NCBI GenBank assembly: GCA_016081115.2 | Contig: CM071930.1 | Coordinates: forward strand, 27,233,641 to 27,297,640 | Length of the DNA: 64,000 nt | Direction: 5' to 3' | Source: Rehmannia glutinosa | Taxonomy: Eukaryota > Streptophyta > Magnoliopsida > Lamiales > Orobanchaceae | Shown: positions 45,325 through 54,934 of the stretch, piece after piece | How positions within the stretch are numbered: position 1 is the first letter of the stretch | Layout: each line of letters starts with the position of its first letter | Translations under genes and position numbers: made by a program | The notes under the pieces: generated by a model | Databases searched by the model: none | Seen by the model: the letters and a program-made list of their open reading frames with translations, nothing else | What the model was told of the DNA's origin: nothing

Positions 45325-45545
45325 TTTCTTCCGTCTCGTTTTTGTTTCATAGATCAAACTTCAGGCACAGGTTGCCCTTTAGGGTGATTGGTTGGCCTCG
45401 AAGCAGAAGTGTTGTCCAACTTTTGTCAAATATAAACTTCAAAAAAATACTCCAAAAATTAGTAAAAATCATTTAAATCGATTTGGAATATTTGGACTCA
45501 GTTATATGAAATCATCAAAATTACGATAAAAATATTTATCTAACA
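45325..45545 (-). repeat. Truncated copia LTR fragment (A/B/F/G family)
   Basis: It corresponds to the U3 start of the copia LTRs on the minus strand and ends ATTTATCTAACA at 45545. It contains a mutated form of the GCCCTATAGGGC palindrome (GCCCTTTAGGGT, about 45374). Only about 220 bases remain. Confidence 0.78.
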
Positions 45546-46450
45546 CTAGCTTCAATTACGAATTGTCTATGGAGGATTAATATTCTATATGTAATGATTA
45601 TATCAATGAATTGCTAATTTCGTAGAGTAAGATATTCTTTATAAGAGTACAATTCCGAATTTATAGTGGAGTATGTTTGATACATGTTTTTATCTTAATT
45701 TTGATGATTTTATTTTGTCACCAAAACAATGCTTTTAAAGGTTGTCCAAATACTCCTAAATGATTTAAAATGGTTTTAATATTTTCCGGAGTATTTCCTC
45801 AAGTTTATTTTTGATAATAATGGACAACACTTTTAATGATTTTTATATCAATGGATTTTTCACTCCTAAACAAGGTTCCTAAATGTTGTCTAAATACTCT
45901 CGATTGGTTTAAAATGTTTTTACTAAATTTTCGAGTATTTCTTGGGTTTTATTTTCGACAAAAATTGGACAACATTTACATCTCGTGGTCGACCAGAGTT
46001 CGCCTATAGGGCAACCCGTACACAAGATGTTTTTAGAAACAGAAAATGAGACGGAAGGAAAAACAAGCGGTCGACGGCCGCCAAGGCGTCGACTCTGGCG
46101 TCGACGATCGGTCGGCCGTGCCCAGTGCGGCGACGGTGCCTCGCAAGTGTGTTTAAATAGAACACTTGATCTTTGCAAAATCCATGAGGGGGACCGGTTG
46201 GGGTGATGGTCGGCCGGTCGAGGTAGACGCGTCGACCGGTTGCCTGTGTTATTTTGCTTTGTGTATTCTTCCAACGTCTATTTACGTGCGATCGTCGCCC
46301 TATCTTTCTTTGACAAAAATTTCGACGTTGTTTGACATTTTCCTTAAAATGTGGGATTGATTTCTAACAGCTATATTCTTGATTTTAATTGCAATTTTCT
46401 CAGTAGATTTTCAGGTCCCAAGAGGAGCCTATGCTTGATCAATCATCTCC

Positions 46451-46458
46451 TATAAATA
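46451..46458 (+). promoter_or_regulatory. TATA box in 5' LTR of copia F
   Basis: TATAAATAGAGG occurs here and at 52904 in the 3' LTR, and in minus-strand form in B (17903, 12598) and G (54443). It is conserved at the same place in these LTRs, about 290 bases upstream of the hairpin array, so it marks the likely RNA start. Confidence 0.75.
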
Positions 46459-46742
46459 GAGGAAGTTTTGGAGCAACCAACACAACAATTGAGATACAAC
46501 ACAACAAGATGCACTTCAAGCAAACACTTGGTCTTTCATTGTTATTATTCTTGTTGTAAAATTGCCTAGCTTATCACTTTCACATCTTTGAGGTCTAGGC
46601 TATTCTTGATTACACTTCGCACTCAAATTGTAATATTCATTATTGAGTTGTAATCTTGATTTTCGGTTATCATTCAAACACAAGATATCCTTGTGAGTGT
46701 TCTTGTGGTAAGAACACACTTGGATGGTCTAGGTGATAGGTG

Positions 46743-46923
46743 AAGAAGATTGTGGTAATCTTCTTATTGAGGTGTTGAAGAATTTGGTATTCTTCAAGGT
46801 TGAAGATTGTGGTAATCTTCACAAGGTGCCGTTGAAGGAAGATTGTGGTAATCTTCAAAGGGAGATTGTGGTAATCTCCAAAGGTGTTGTTGAAGAAGAG
46901 TGTGGTGCTCTTCAAGGTGTTGT
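46743..46923 (+). repeat. GTGGT-loop hairpin array in 5' LTR F (six units)
   Basis: The units are AAGAAGATT-GTGGT-AATCTTCTT (46743-46765), TTGAAGAAT-TTGGT-ATTCTTCAA (46775-46797), TGAAGATT-GTGGT-AATCTTCA (46801-46821), GAAGATT-GTGGT-AATCTTC (46838-46856), GGAGATT-GTGGT-AATCTCC (46861-46879) and GAAGAGT-GTGGT-GCTCTTC (46905-46923, one G-T pair). Stems of 7-9 pairs vary at several positions with both sides changing together, and the 5-base loop is almost fixed. The array lies between TATA box and PBS, thus in the RNA leader. Confidence 0.9.
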
Positions 46924-47176
46924 AAGTTGAATTTGTATTAATTTTGGTAATTAATAAAATTCTTTTTTCTTTTCGAAATCCATCCCGGATATACTGGGGT
47001 GGTAGAGGATTAGGCCCTAGGTGGGTTGAACCTCTTTAAATCGATGTGTGTTGTTTATATTCCGCACCTTTATTATTGTATTTGAGCATTCGGTTTTAAA
47101 AAGAGGGCGAAATCGAAAAGATGGAGATAATCTATTCACCCCCCTCTAGATTATCGTAGCCGCTTGGACTTACAAG

Positions 47177-47188
47177 TGGTATCAAAGC
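47177..47188 (+). other. Primer-binding site of copia F
   Basis: TGGTATCAAAGC, two bases after the LTR, near-complementary to the initiator tRNA-Met 3' end as in B. Confidence 0.92.
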
Positions 47189-47221
47189 GAAACTCTTTGG
47201 CAAGCTCGTTTCACATCGCGA

Positions 47222-48626
47222 GTGAAGAGGAACGATCGTCGGCTACGAATGAAGCTCATCTATCCGGCACCTCTACCACCAAGCCACCACTATTTGATTC
47301 CAAGAATTTTAATTTTTGGAAAGAAAGAATGGAATGATATCTACAAGGTTGCGGGTTCGACATTTGGAACACCGTCATTAATGGAGAATCCATTCCGACG
47401 AAAGATACACCATACACCTCAAAAGGCTTCAAAAAGCTCAATGATGAAGAAAAGAAAATCATCTCCTTAAACGGTAAGGCTTTAAATATTTTGTATTGTT
47501 CATTTACTAATTTAGAATATGAACATATTGTAGGAATAAAGTCGGCACATGAAGTATGGCAAAAATTAGAAGCCATCTATGGAGTATTTGCAAATGAAAG
47601 GAGTCAAACAAAAGCATCTACTTCTCAAGATCATACAAGCTCAAATCTAAGGAATAAGCCTCCTACAACTTCCAATTATGAAGAAGTTGAATATTGTTTT
47701 ATGGGCATCAATGAAGAAAATGAGGTATGTCTTAAACCCTCTACTTCCTATGATATTGTCATTCAAAATGATTATAGTGATTTACAAAATGATTATGATG
47801 AACTTCAAAATGAATTCAAAGCTTACTTGTTAGATACAAAAATTTGAAAAAGGAATTCAATATTTTGAAAAATGATAAGGATAGTTTATTTACTTCTTAT
47901 GAATCACTATCATGTGCTCACACCACCACACTTGACAAGGTTAGAAACCTTGAAAAAGAAAATAGTACTCTTGTTGAGAATATTGATTGCATGAAAAAGG
48001 ATTTATTAAAATCCAACTTGAGTACCAATAAAATGTCCAATATTGTTGATATTCATAAGTGTGATAAAGGACTTGATCATAAGCCTAATGTTGTTAATCA
48101 TATGAAAAAGGATCAAGTCACTATGCATATTGGTCATTATGCTCCTAGAATTATTACTTGTTTTTATTGTGGCAAAAAGGGTCATACGGCTAATTCTTGT
48201 CGGGCTAGAAATAGCTCTAAATATTGTTGGAGACCTAAAAGTCTCAAAGCTAATCTTAAAGGACCCAAACACATGAGGGTACCACAAAACAATGTGCTAT
48301 TAGGTACCCGGCAAAGCAAAAATCGGAGAAAATTCATGCCACCAAGAAAACATCAAATGAACGTTTCATTTGATCAAAGAAGGAGAAACTACTCTCAACA
48401 AAGCCAATTTCCAAGAAGAGCGTATAATCAAAAATGGGAAGAACACAATCCTTGGAAATGGCAAAGACATCATCAACAAGATGATTTTCAAAGAAGAAGA
48501 AACCATCAACCATGGGAAGGTAACCAAACTTGGAAATGGAGAAGTCATCATCAAAGTGACTTCTCAATGGGAAGATATCATCAACAATGGGAAAGACACA
48601 ACCCATGGAAACGGCGTAATTGGTAA
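47222..48626 (+). pseudogene. Copia gag, shortened (element F)
   Basis: The N-terminal region matches B gag (PPLFDSKNFNFWKERME, then LQGCGFDIWN), with a TGA at 47335-47337 where B has a sense codon. The frame 47491-47847 holds LEYEHIVGIKSAHEVWQKLE, then AIYGVFANERSQTKAS. Here about 95 capsid residues present in B are missing, and a little farther on the first zinc knuckle is also absent. After a frame change near 47845 follow a coiled-coil stretch, the knuckle CFYCGKKGHTANSC and a Trp-rich C-terminus with repeated HQQWExHNPWK units (48420-48620). It is broken, but the deletions relative to B look shared with G. Confidence 0.87.
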
Positions 48627-49200
48627 ACCGTATCTCCCCATTTGTATATGCATTTTATTTTTAAATCTATGCATACTTTTAATTGTGTCTTAATTGCAAA
48701 ATGAATCTTCAAGTATTTATTTTTAATATAGGTCTCTTATATATTTATGAGTTTCAAATTTTTTTTAAAAAAAGAGATCTTGCATGATTTTCTAAAACTC
48801 TTGAGCATTTTATTAGACTTATGTGGCTTATTATCTCTTATGAAATCTTATAGCATAAGCTCTTTTTGATATCTCATATTTCTTGCCTACACTTGAATTT
48901 TCTATGAAAATGTTGTCTAAGAATTGTGTAGGATACATATTTCATACTCATTGGCTATTACTCATCAAGTTTCTTAAACCATCGAGGTATGTCTACTCGT
49001 ATTGTTCTTTAAACTCGATTTTATGCTTATGCACATATCTTTCAAGATATTTCATTTTGATCCCTTAAGTGCCCCTAATTGATCTTGCAAATATTTTCTT
49101 TTAAAAGGCACTACGTGTTTAGTCTCGATTTTATTGTTTATATGTTTTCCCAAAACCCATATTTGTTGGATATAGTCCAAACTTATATTTTTGCAAAGTT
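48627..49200 (+). other. Gag-to-ORF spacer of copia F (site of pol loss)
   Basis: No coding region. The sequence changes directly from the gag end to AT-rich sequence and, at about 49195, to the segment that follows pol in element A (gggtgaaaaatcg). The whole protease-integrase-RT-RNase H region is therefore missing. Confidence 0.7.
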
Positions 49201-49254
49201 TTAAAACTTTTGGGGTGAAAAATCGAATTTTGGAAAACTGCGGGAGAAAGAAAA

Positions 49255-49345
49255 ATCACCTGGGGCGGTCAAAGCGGGGGGCGACCGGTCGCATCACACA
49301 TCGACCGGCGCCCCATACCTCGGCCGGTCGCCCCTGTGCCAATTT
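49255..49345 (+). promoter_or_regulatory. Internal CCGG cluster upstream of the extra ORF (element F)
   Basis: Repeated GCGACCGGTCGC, ATCGACCGGCGC and CGGCCGGTCGCC lie about 160 bases before the ATG of the additional ORF. The same kind of cluster occurs in the LTR U3. Equivalent clusters are at 2578-2632 (A), 14318-14372 (B) and 56022-56085 (G). Just downstream, TTTTTCAGG at 49344-49352 would serve as a splice acceptor. A promoter or splice role is inference. Confidence 0.4.
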
Positions 49346-49507
49346 TTCAGGTTTTAAACGTTCTTTCTTCATTACGAAACAGGCGAAGAAAATCCCCCCA
49401 AACCCTTTGCGCGTAAATCATCCCCTTTTCTCTAGAATCTTCAATTCTTCATCATTTTTCACGATTCTTGTTGCTAATCTTCTTATTTTCACAAGAATCT
49501 TACACAT

Positions 49508-50867
49508 ATGGCACCTCCAAGAAATTCTACCGAACGAAATCCTCAAAAGAGGAGAAGGAGGCAAAGGGGTGAATCTTCTTCCGATCCACAACAAGATGAT
49601 ATTCTTCAAGGAGACTATCAAAATCGGCTTGCGGAAGAGGAGATTGCCGAATTAAGAGCCGGGTTTCAAAATCGAGCATTCATTGGGACTCTAGTAAGTT
49701 ATCACTCCTCTACGAGCCTCCCTCTAGAGCTAATAGATTTCGATTCTTAAATAAACTTGCGGAGGAACATTATGAGAATATTGGATTGAATGATAAGAAA
49801 ATTGCGTGCACTCGTATGGTTCTTTTCAAGCTTTTCATGATGAATTTCCAGATATTAGAGCTTATTTTGAAATTCAAGGATGGGTTTCACTTTGGGATAA
49901 TCCGTGTTTGCACTATGATGACGAGCTTATAAAACTTTTCTATGCAAATATGTGGATTGTTGATGCTACGATAGATAATCCTTTGGAACTTCACACATTT
50001 GTTAATGGTAGGCATTTTTCATGGACATTGGCCGATATTTGTAATCACTTTAATGTGCCAAATGATGGAGTAGTCAATGTGGATTGCGCTCATTGGGATG
50101 ATAACGTTTTCGGTGTTTCACTAGATGATGTGAAAACATTTTTAGGAGTATATCCCGAAGTGACATACTCGGCAATGCCGCCAAATTATCGGATTATATC
50201 TATCATTTGCTCCTATTGTGTTTGTGGAAAGGAAGTAAAACTTCCAAGCAATCTCGAACTCTTTCTCACCTATAAGATTGTTCAAGGAGAAAGAGTAAAT
50301 TATGGGGCAATCTTTGTGTATTGCTTGTTGGAATCTAGAAAGCTTACCAAGAAAAAATATACCTTGGGTAATTTGATTTGCCGTCTCCTATATTTATCGG
50401 GATACCCGGAAAATGAAATGAATACCGAAATTCATCACAATGATTTTGATAATGCCAACATTCTACAAATGGTAAGAATGCGATGACATTTACCACGGGT
50501 TCCTACCAAAGCCGCTAGGGGACGTGCCCGACATCAACAACAACCTCGTGATGATTTCTTTAATGACAATGAGGTTGAAAATATTGGAAGAGGTGAGTTT
50601 AACGAACAAGGAGATGATGTGGGGAATGAAGAGGAAAATGAAGAAGAGAATGTGGGATATGAACAAGAAATTAGGGAGGAAGGAGATGAAGATGAGTCGG
50701 ATGTAGAGGATCTTAATCTCAAAGAGAGAATGGCCAAAGTGGAAAGAGAAACATTTAGAGATGTGGCCTCTCTTAGAAAAGAGCTCCGGGTTGTGAAAAA
50801 GGAAAATTCTAGTTTGAAGAAGTCAATCGGAAAATTGAAGAAATTTATCAAAGATCTCATTCCCTAA
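49508..50867 (+). pseudogene. Additional ORF of copia F, plant-retroelement type with C-terminal coiled coil
   Basis: The start ATG at 49508 gives MAPPRNSTERNPQKRRRRQR, a basic N-terminus. A frameshifted stretch at about 49690-49810 leads into the main frame from 49806: HSYGSFQAFHDEFPDIRAYF, YANMWIVDATIDNPLELHTF, GRHFSWTLADICNHFNVPND, LSGYPENEMN. One in-frame TGA (50484-50486) is followed, still in frame, by an acidic part (NEEENEEENVGYEQEIREEG) and a heptad-like tail (KERMAKVERETFRDVASLRK) ending at 50867. I read the central part as the domain often called putative plant transposon protein. It occupies the position of the env-like ORF of SIRE elements, but I see no signal peptide or clear membrane segment. 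Function unknown. Confidence 0.7.
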
Positions 50868-52137
50868 CTTGCTTCTCTTCGGACGAAGATTGATACCCCC
50901 ACCCCCTTTACTTTCTAGCATTTTCATTAATGTTGCTTTGTATTTTGATAAACTTTTGTAAAACTCATTTGTACTAATGATATTTGCTTGTTTTTCTTAA
51001 AGGGTTAAAATTGCAAGTTGATAATGACTTGTGAATGATCATGACTTTGATGGAGTATTTGATGGTAAAAATACTCTAAAGCATTGTTTGATAATTGGTA
51101 TGAAGTACTTGATGGTAAAAGTGCTTCTCTTATTGCTTTGTTCATTTTGCTTAGTTGGATATGTTGGGACATTTGATACATGTGTTGTTGAAAGCATGAC
51201 TTATTACTTGATGGATGCTCTAATTGTTGGCATTTGTAATGCCTTGATCATTCTTAGCTTATCTCAATTGGGATGAACCCTTGAGAATCTACTTTGAGCT
51301 TATTACTTGATGAACAAATTGTTGCATATGGTGCATATGATTTCTTTGAACTTTGGAATGAGGTTGATTGATGATATGAAAATTTTTTGGCTTGAAACCT
51401 TTACAAGGACTATATACAACCTCTTTTATTTTTCACGCGCACAAGGTGTTCGATGAAATGTCGCAATGAAACTTTCAACTTCTACATGATTCTCTTGCTT
51501 CTAAATGTCTTAAAATCTTTTTGAAATCATATTTTTAGCTATACTATGAGCTTATGGATCTCTCATGTTTCAATTCTCCCATTTTCCTTGGATTACTATG
51601 CTTTAATAGCTCAACGGTTATTAAACCGTCCCTTTGGCGCGCTTTGATATTATTATATGGTGTTTTCACCATCCTAACATTCTTTTTGATGATTCCAAAG
51701 GGGGAGAAAAACAGGATATTGGCTCATTAGCTCAAAGAAGCTAATAAAAGCTTGTCATAAAAGCTATAAGCTATGGCTCATAAAAGCCATAAGTTGTGAT
51801 TTGTTCTTAGTCCAATTGTTGCTTGATGGACTTATAAAATTGATTAATGATGTTTTGTGACAGGGGGAGCTTATAAGCTCTTGAGCAAAATTGTAAAAGC
51901 TAAAGCTTCTAGCTTATGGATAATTGCTTTTACATTATTCTTGATATGCTTGTTGATAGGGGGAGCTTGTGCTTATTATTGAAAAATATTTACTCCCTAC
52001 TTGGTTGCTTTAATATTTTTGGAAATTTTGGTTGCTTCCAAACGGTCAAATGTTTTTACCGGAAAATCATTTCTAAAATTGCTCTCTTAGTTTGTGTAAA
52101 AATTATTTTGGTTTGTAATCATCAAAAAGGGGGAGAT
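50868..52137 (+). other. 3' untranslated region and PPT of copia F
   Basis: Conserved 3' blocks of the family (ggggagaaaaacagg near 51700, agggggagctt near 51845 and 51959) and the PPT at 52124-52137. No gene is seen; short frames are not conserved in A or B. Confidence 0.7.
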
Positions 52138-53628
52138 TGTTTGATACATGTTTTTATCTTAATTTTGATGATTTTATTTTGTCACCAAAACAATGCTTTT
52201 AAAGGTTGTCCAAATACTCCTAAATGATTTAAAATGGTTTTAATATTTTCCGGAGTATTTCCTCAAGTTTATTTTTGATAATAATGGACAACACTTTTAA
52301 TGATTTTTATATCAATGGATTTTTCACTCCTAAACAAGGTTCCTAAATGTTGTCTAAATACTCTCGATTGGTTTAAAATGTTTTTACTAAATTTTCGAGT
52401 ATTTCTTGGGTTTTATTTTCGACAAAAATTGGACAACATTTCTGTCTCGTGTCGACCGGTCGCCCTATAGGGCAACCCGCACTGAAGATGTTTTTAGAAA
52501 CAGAAAATGAGACGGAAGGAAAAACAAGCGGTCGGCCGGTCGCATCGGCATCGACCGATCGGTCGGCGGCCGGCCGCCAGTGCGGCCGGTGCACGCAAGT
52601 GTGTTTCTCAAATGCGAACACTTGATCTTTGCAAAATCCATGAGGGGACCGGTTGGGGTGATGGTTGACCGGTCGAGGTAGACGTCGACCGTCGCCCGTG
52701 TTATTTTGTTGTGTATTCTTCCAACGTCTATTTACGTGCGGCCGTCGCCCTATCTTTTGACAGCAAATTTCTGACCGTTTGACAGCAGACACATTTCCTT
52801 AAAATGTGGGATTGATTTCTAACAGCTATATTCTTGATTTTAATTGCAATTTTCTGTAGATTTTCAGTCCCCAAGAGGAGCCTATGCTTGATCAATCATC
52901 TCCTATAAATAGAGGAAGTTTTGGAGCAACCAACACAACAATTGAGATACAACACAACAAGATACACTTCAATCAAACACTTGGTCTTTCATTGTTATTA
53001 TTCTTGTTGTAAAATTGCCTAGCTTATCACTTTCACATCTTTGAGGTCTAGGCTATTCTTGATTACACTTCGCACTCAAATTGTAATATTCATTATTGAG
53101 TTGTAATCTTAATTTTCGGTTATCATTCAAACACAAGATATCCTTGTGAGTGTTCTTGTGGTAAGAACACACTTGGATGGTCTAGGTGATACGTGAAGAA
53201 GATTGTGGTAATCTTCTTATTGAGGTGTTGAAGAATTTGGTATTCTTCAAGGTTGAAGATTGTGGTAATCTTCACAAGGTGCCGTTGAAGGAAGATTGTG
53301 GTAATCTTCAAAGGGAGATTGTGGTAATCTCCAAAGGTGTTGTTGAAGAAGAGTGTGGTGCTCTTCAAGGTGTTGTAAGTTGAATTTGTATTAATTTTGG
53401 TAATTAATAAAATTCTTTTTTCTTTTCGAAATCCATCCCGAATATACTGGGGTGGTAGAGGATTAGGCCCTAGGTGGGTTGAACCTCTTTAAATCGACGT
53501 GTGTTGTTTATATTCCGCACCTTTATTATTGTATTTGAGCATTCGGTTTTAAAAAGAGGGCGAAATCGAAAAGATGGGGATAATCTATTCACCCCCCCTC
53601 TAGATTATCGTAGCCGCTTGGACTTACA
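52138..53628 (+). repeat. 3' LTR of copia F
   Basis: Partner of 45674-47174. It contains GCCCTATAGGGC (52462-52473), the CCGG cluster to about 52700, a TATA box (52904-52911) and the six-unit hairpin array (53196-53376), which is base-for-base like the 5' copy. Almost all differences between the two LTRs lie in the GC-rich part. Confidence 0.95.
53196..53376 (+). repeat. GTGGT-loop hairpin array in 3' LTR F
   Basis: The same six units as at 46743-46923 in the same order, starting with AAGAAGATT-GTGGT-AATCTTCTT. Confidence 0.9.
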
Positions 53629-53718
53629 GAGTAATATCGGAATTAAAAAGTAGATTGAATTAATTAAAGAGTTTAATTATTTATTTGATTTATTTGAGCT
53701 TATATTATAGGTCCATGG

Positions 53719-54934
53719 TGTAAGTCCAAGTGGCTACGATAATCTAGAGGGGGGTGAATAGATTATGCCCATTTTCTCGATTTTGCCCTCTTTTTCGAAT
53801 GTAATAAGTAAAGACAAGAATGGAAATGCGGTAAGTAAAACACGCATCGATTTATAGAGGTTCAACCCACCTAGGGCCTAATCCTCTACCACCCCAGTAT
53901 CTCCGGGATGGATTTCGAAAAGAAAAAGAATTTTATAAATAGTTACCAAAACTATTACAACATCACCTTACAACACCTCTTTGAAGATTACCACAATCTC
54001 CCTTGAAAATTACCACAATCTTCCTTCAATGGCACCTTGTGAAGATTACCACAGTCTTCCGACTTGAAGAGCACCGAACTCTCCAACACCTCGAAAAGCA
54101 CCAAACTCTTCTACAAGAAGATTACCACAACCTTCTTTCACCTATGAAGAGCACCACACTCTTCAACAACTAAGATCACCCAAGTGTATTCTTACCACTA
54201 GAACACTCACAAGGATATCTTGTATTTGGATGATGAATTACAATCAAGATTACACTTTGAAAAATATTACAACTCCAAAGTGCAAGTGTAATCAAGAATC
54301 AAACCTAGACCTCAAGATGTGAAAGTGAAAGACCTTAGGTTATTACAACAAGAATGTTGAAAATGAAGAACACAATATATGCTTGAGTATATCTCTTGTT
54401 GTGTAGTAGTAATTCTTGTAGTTGTTGCTCCAAAGCTTCCTCTATTTATAGAAGATGTTTGATCAAGGATATGTTCCTCTTGGGGATTGAAATCTGAAAA
54501 AAAATACATATTAAATCAAGAATATAGTTGTTATAAATCAATCCCACAAATTAAGGAAGAATGGTATGCTGCATAACAGATAGATTTTGCTGTCAAACGT
54601 ACAGGGCGATCGGTCGAATAAAAATAGAAGTTTGAAAAATATTGCACAATTTTACACAGGGCGACCGTCGACATGCTCCAAAAAATGTCGACCCAAGTTT
54701 CTGTTTCAAAAATCAACTTCAGATACAGGATGCCCTATAGGGAGACTGGTCGAGCACGAGACAGAAGTGTTGTCCAATTTTTATCGAAAATAAACTTCAA
54801 GAAATACTACGAAAAAATAGTAAAAACATTTTAGATCGATCGGGAGTATTTGGACAACATTTAGAGACATTGTTTTGGTGTAAAAACACAGTTAAACAAA
54901 ATCATTAAAATCATGATAAAAACAAATTTCTAAC
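53719..54934 (-). repeat. 3' LTR of copia G
   Basis: Ends TGTAAGTCC (53719) and CTAACA (54934). On the minus strand: U3 palindromes including a near-copy of GCCCTATAGGGC at 54732-54743, TATA box 54443-54450, and a diverged hairpin array 53981-54157 (for example GAAGAGT-GTGGT-GCTCTTC at the 5' side). Confidence 0.9.
53981..54157 (-). repeat. GTGGT-loop hairpin array in LTR G
   Basis: About seven units, more decayed than in F. Some stems carry mismatches, but the GTGGT/TTGGT loops remain recognisable. Confidence 0.7.

Larger units (their letters stand above)
45674..47174 (+). repeat. 5' LTR of copia F
   Basis: GC-rich cluster at 45985-46240 with GTCGAC and CGGCCG palindromes; TATA box TATAAATA at 46451-46458; hairpin array at 46743-46923; family block CCCCTCTAGATTATCGTAGC at about 47140. 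Confidence 0.95.
45674..53628 (+). mobile_element. Copia element F with gag and extra ORF, no pol (TSD GAGTA)
   Basis: The ends TGTTTGATAC (45674) and GGACTTACA (53628) are flanked by the exact duplication GAGTA (45669-45673 and 53629-53633). LTRs are 1501 and 1491 bp and, apart from a GC-rich part, almost identical, so the insertion is young. The interior contains PBS, a shortened gag, no protease/integrase/RT, then an additional ORF with a C-terminal coiled coil, a conserved 3' region and a PPT (AAAAAGGGGGAGAT, 52124-52137). It belongs to the same family as A, B and G. Confidence 0.96.

Noticed and set aside
46670..46930. Open frames across the hairpin arrays on both strands (also 53123-53383)
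   Set aside because: They arise from the repeats themselves; the predicted peptides are repetitive, have no family motif and are not kept in A, B or G.
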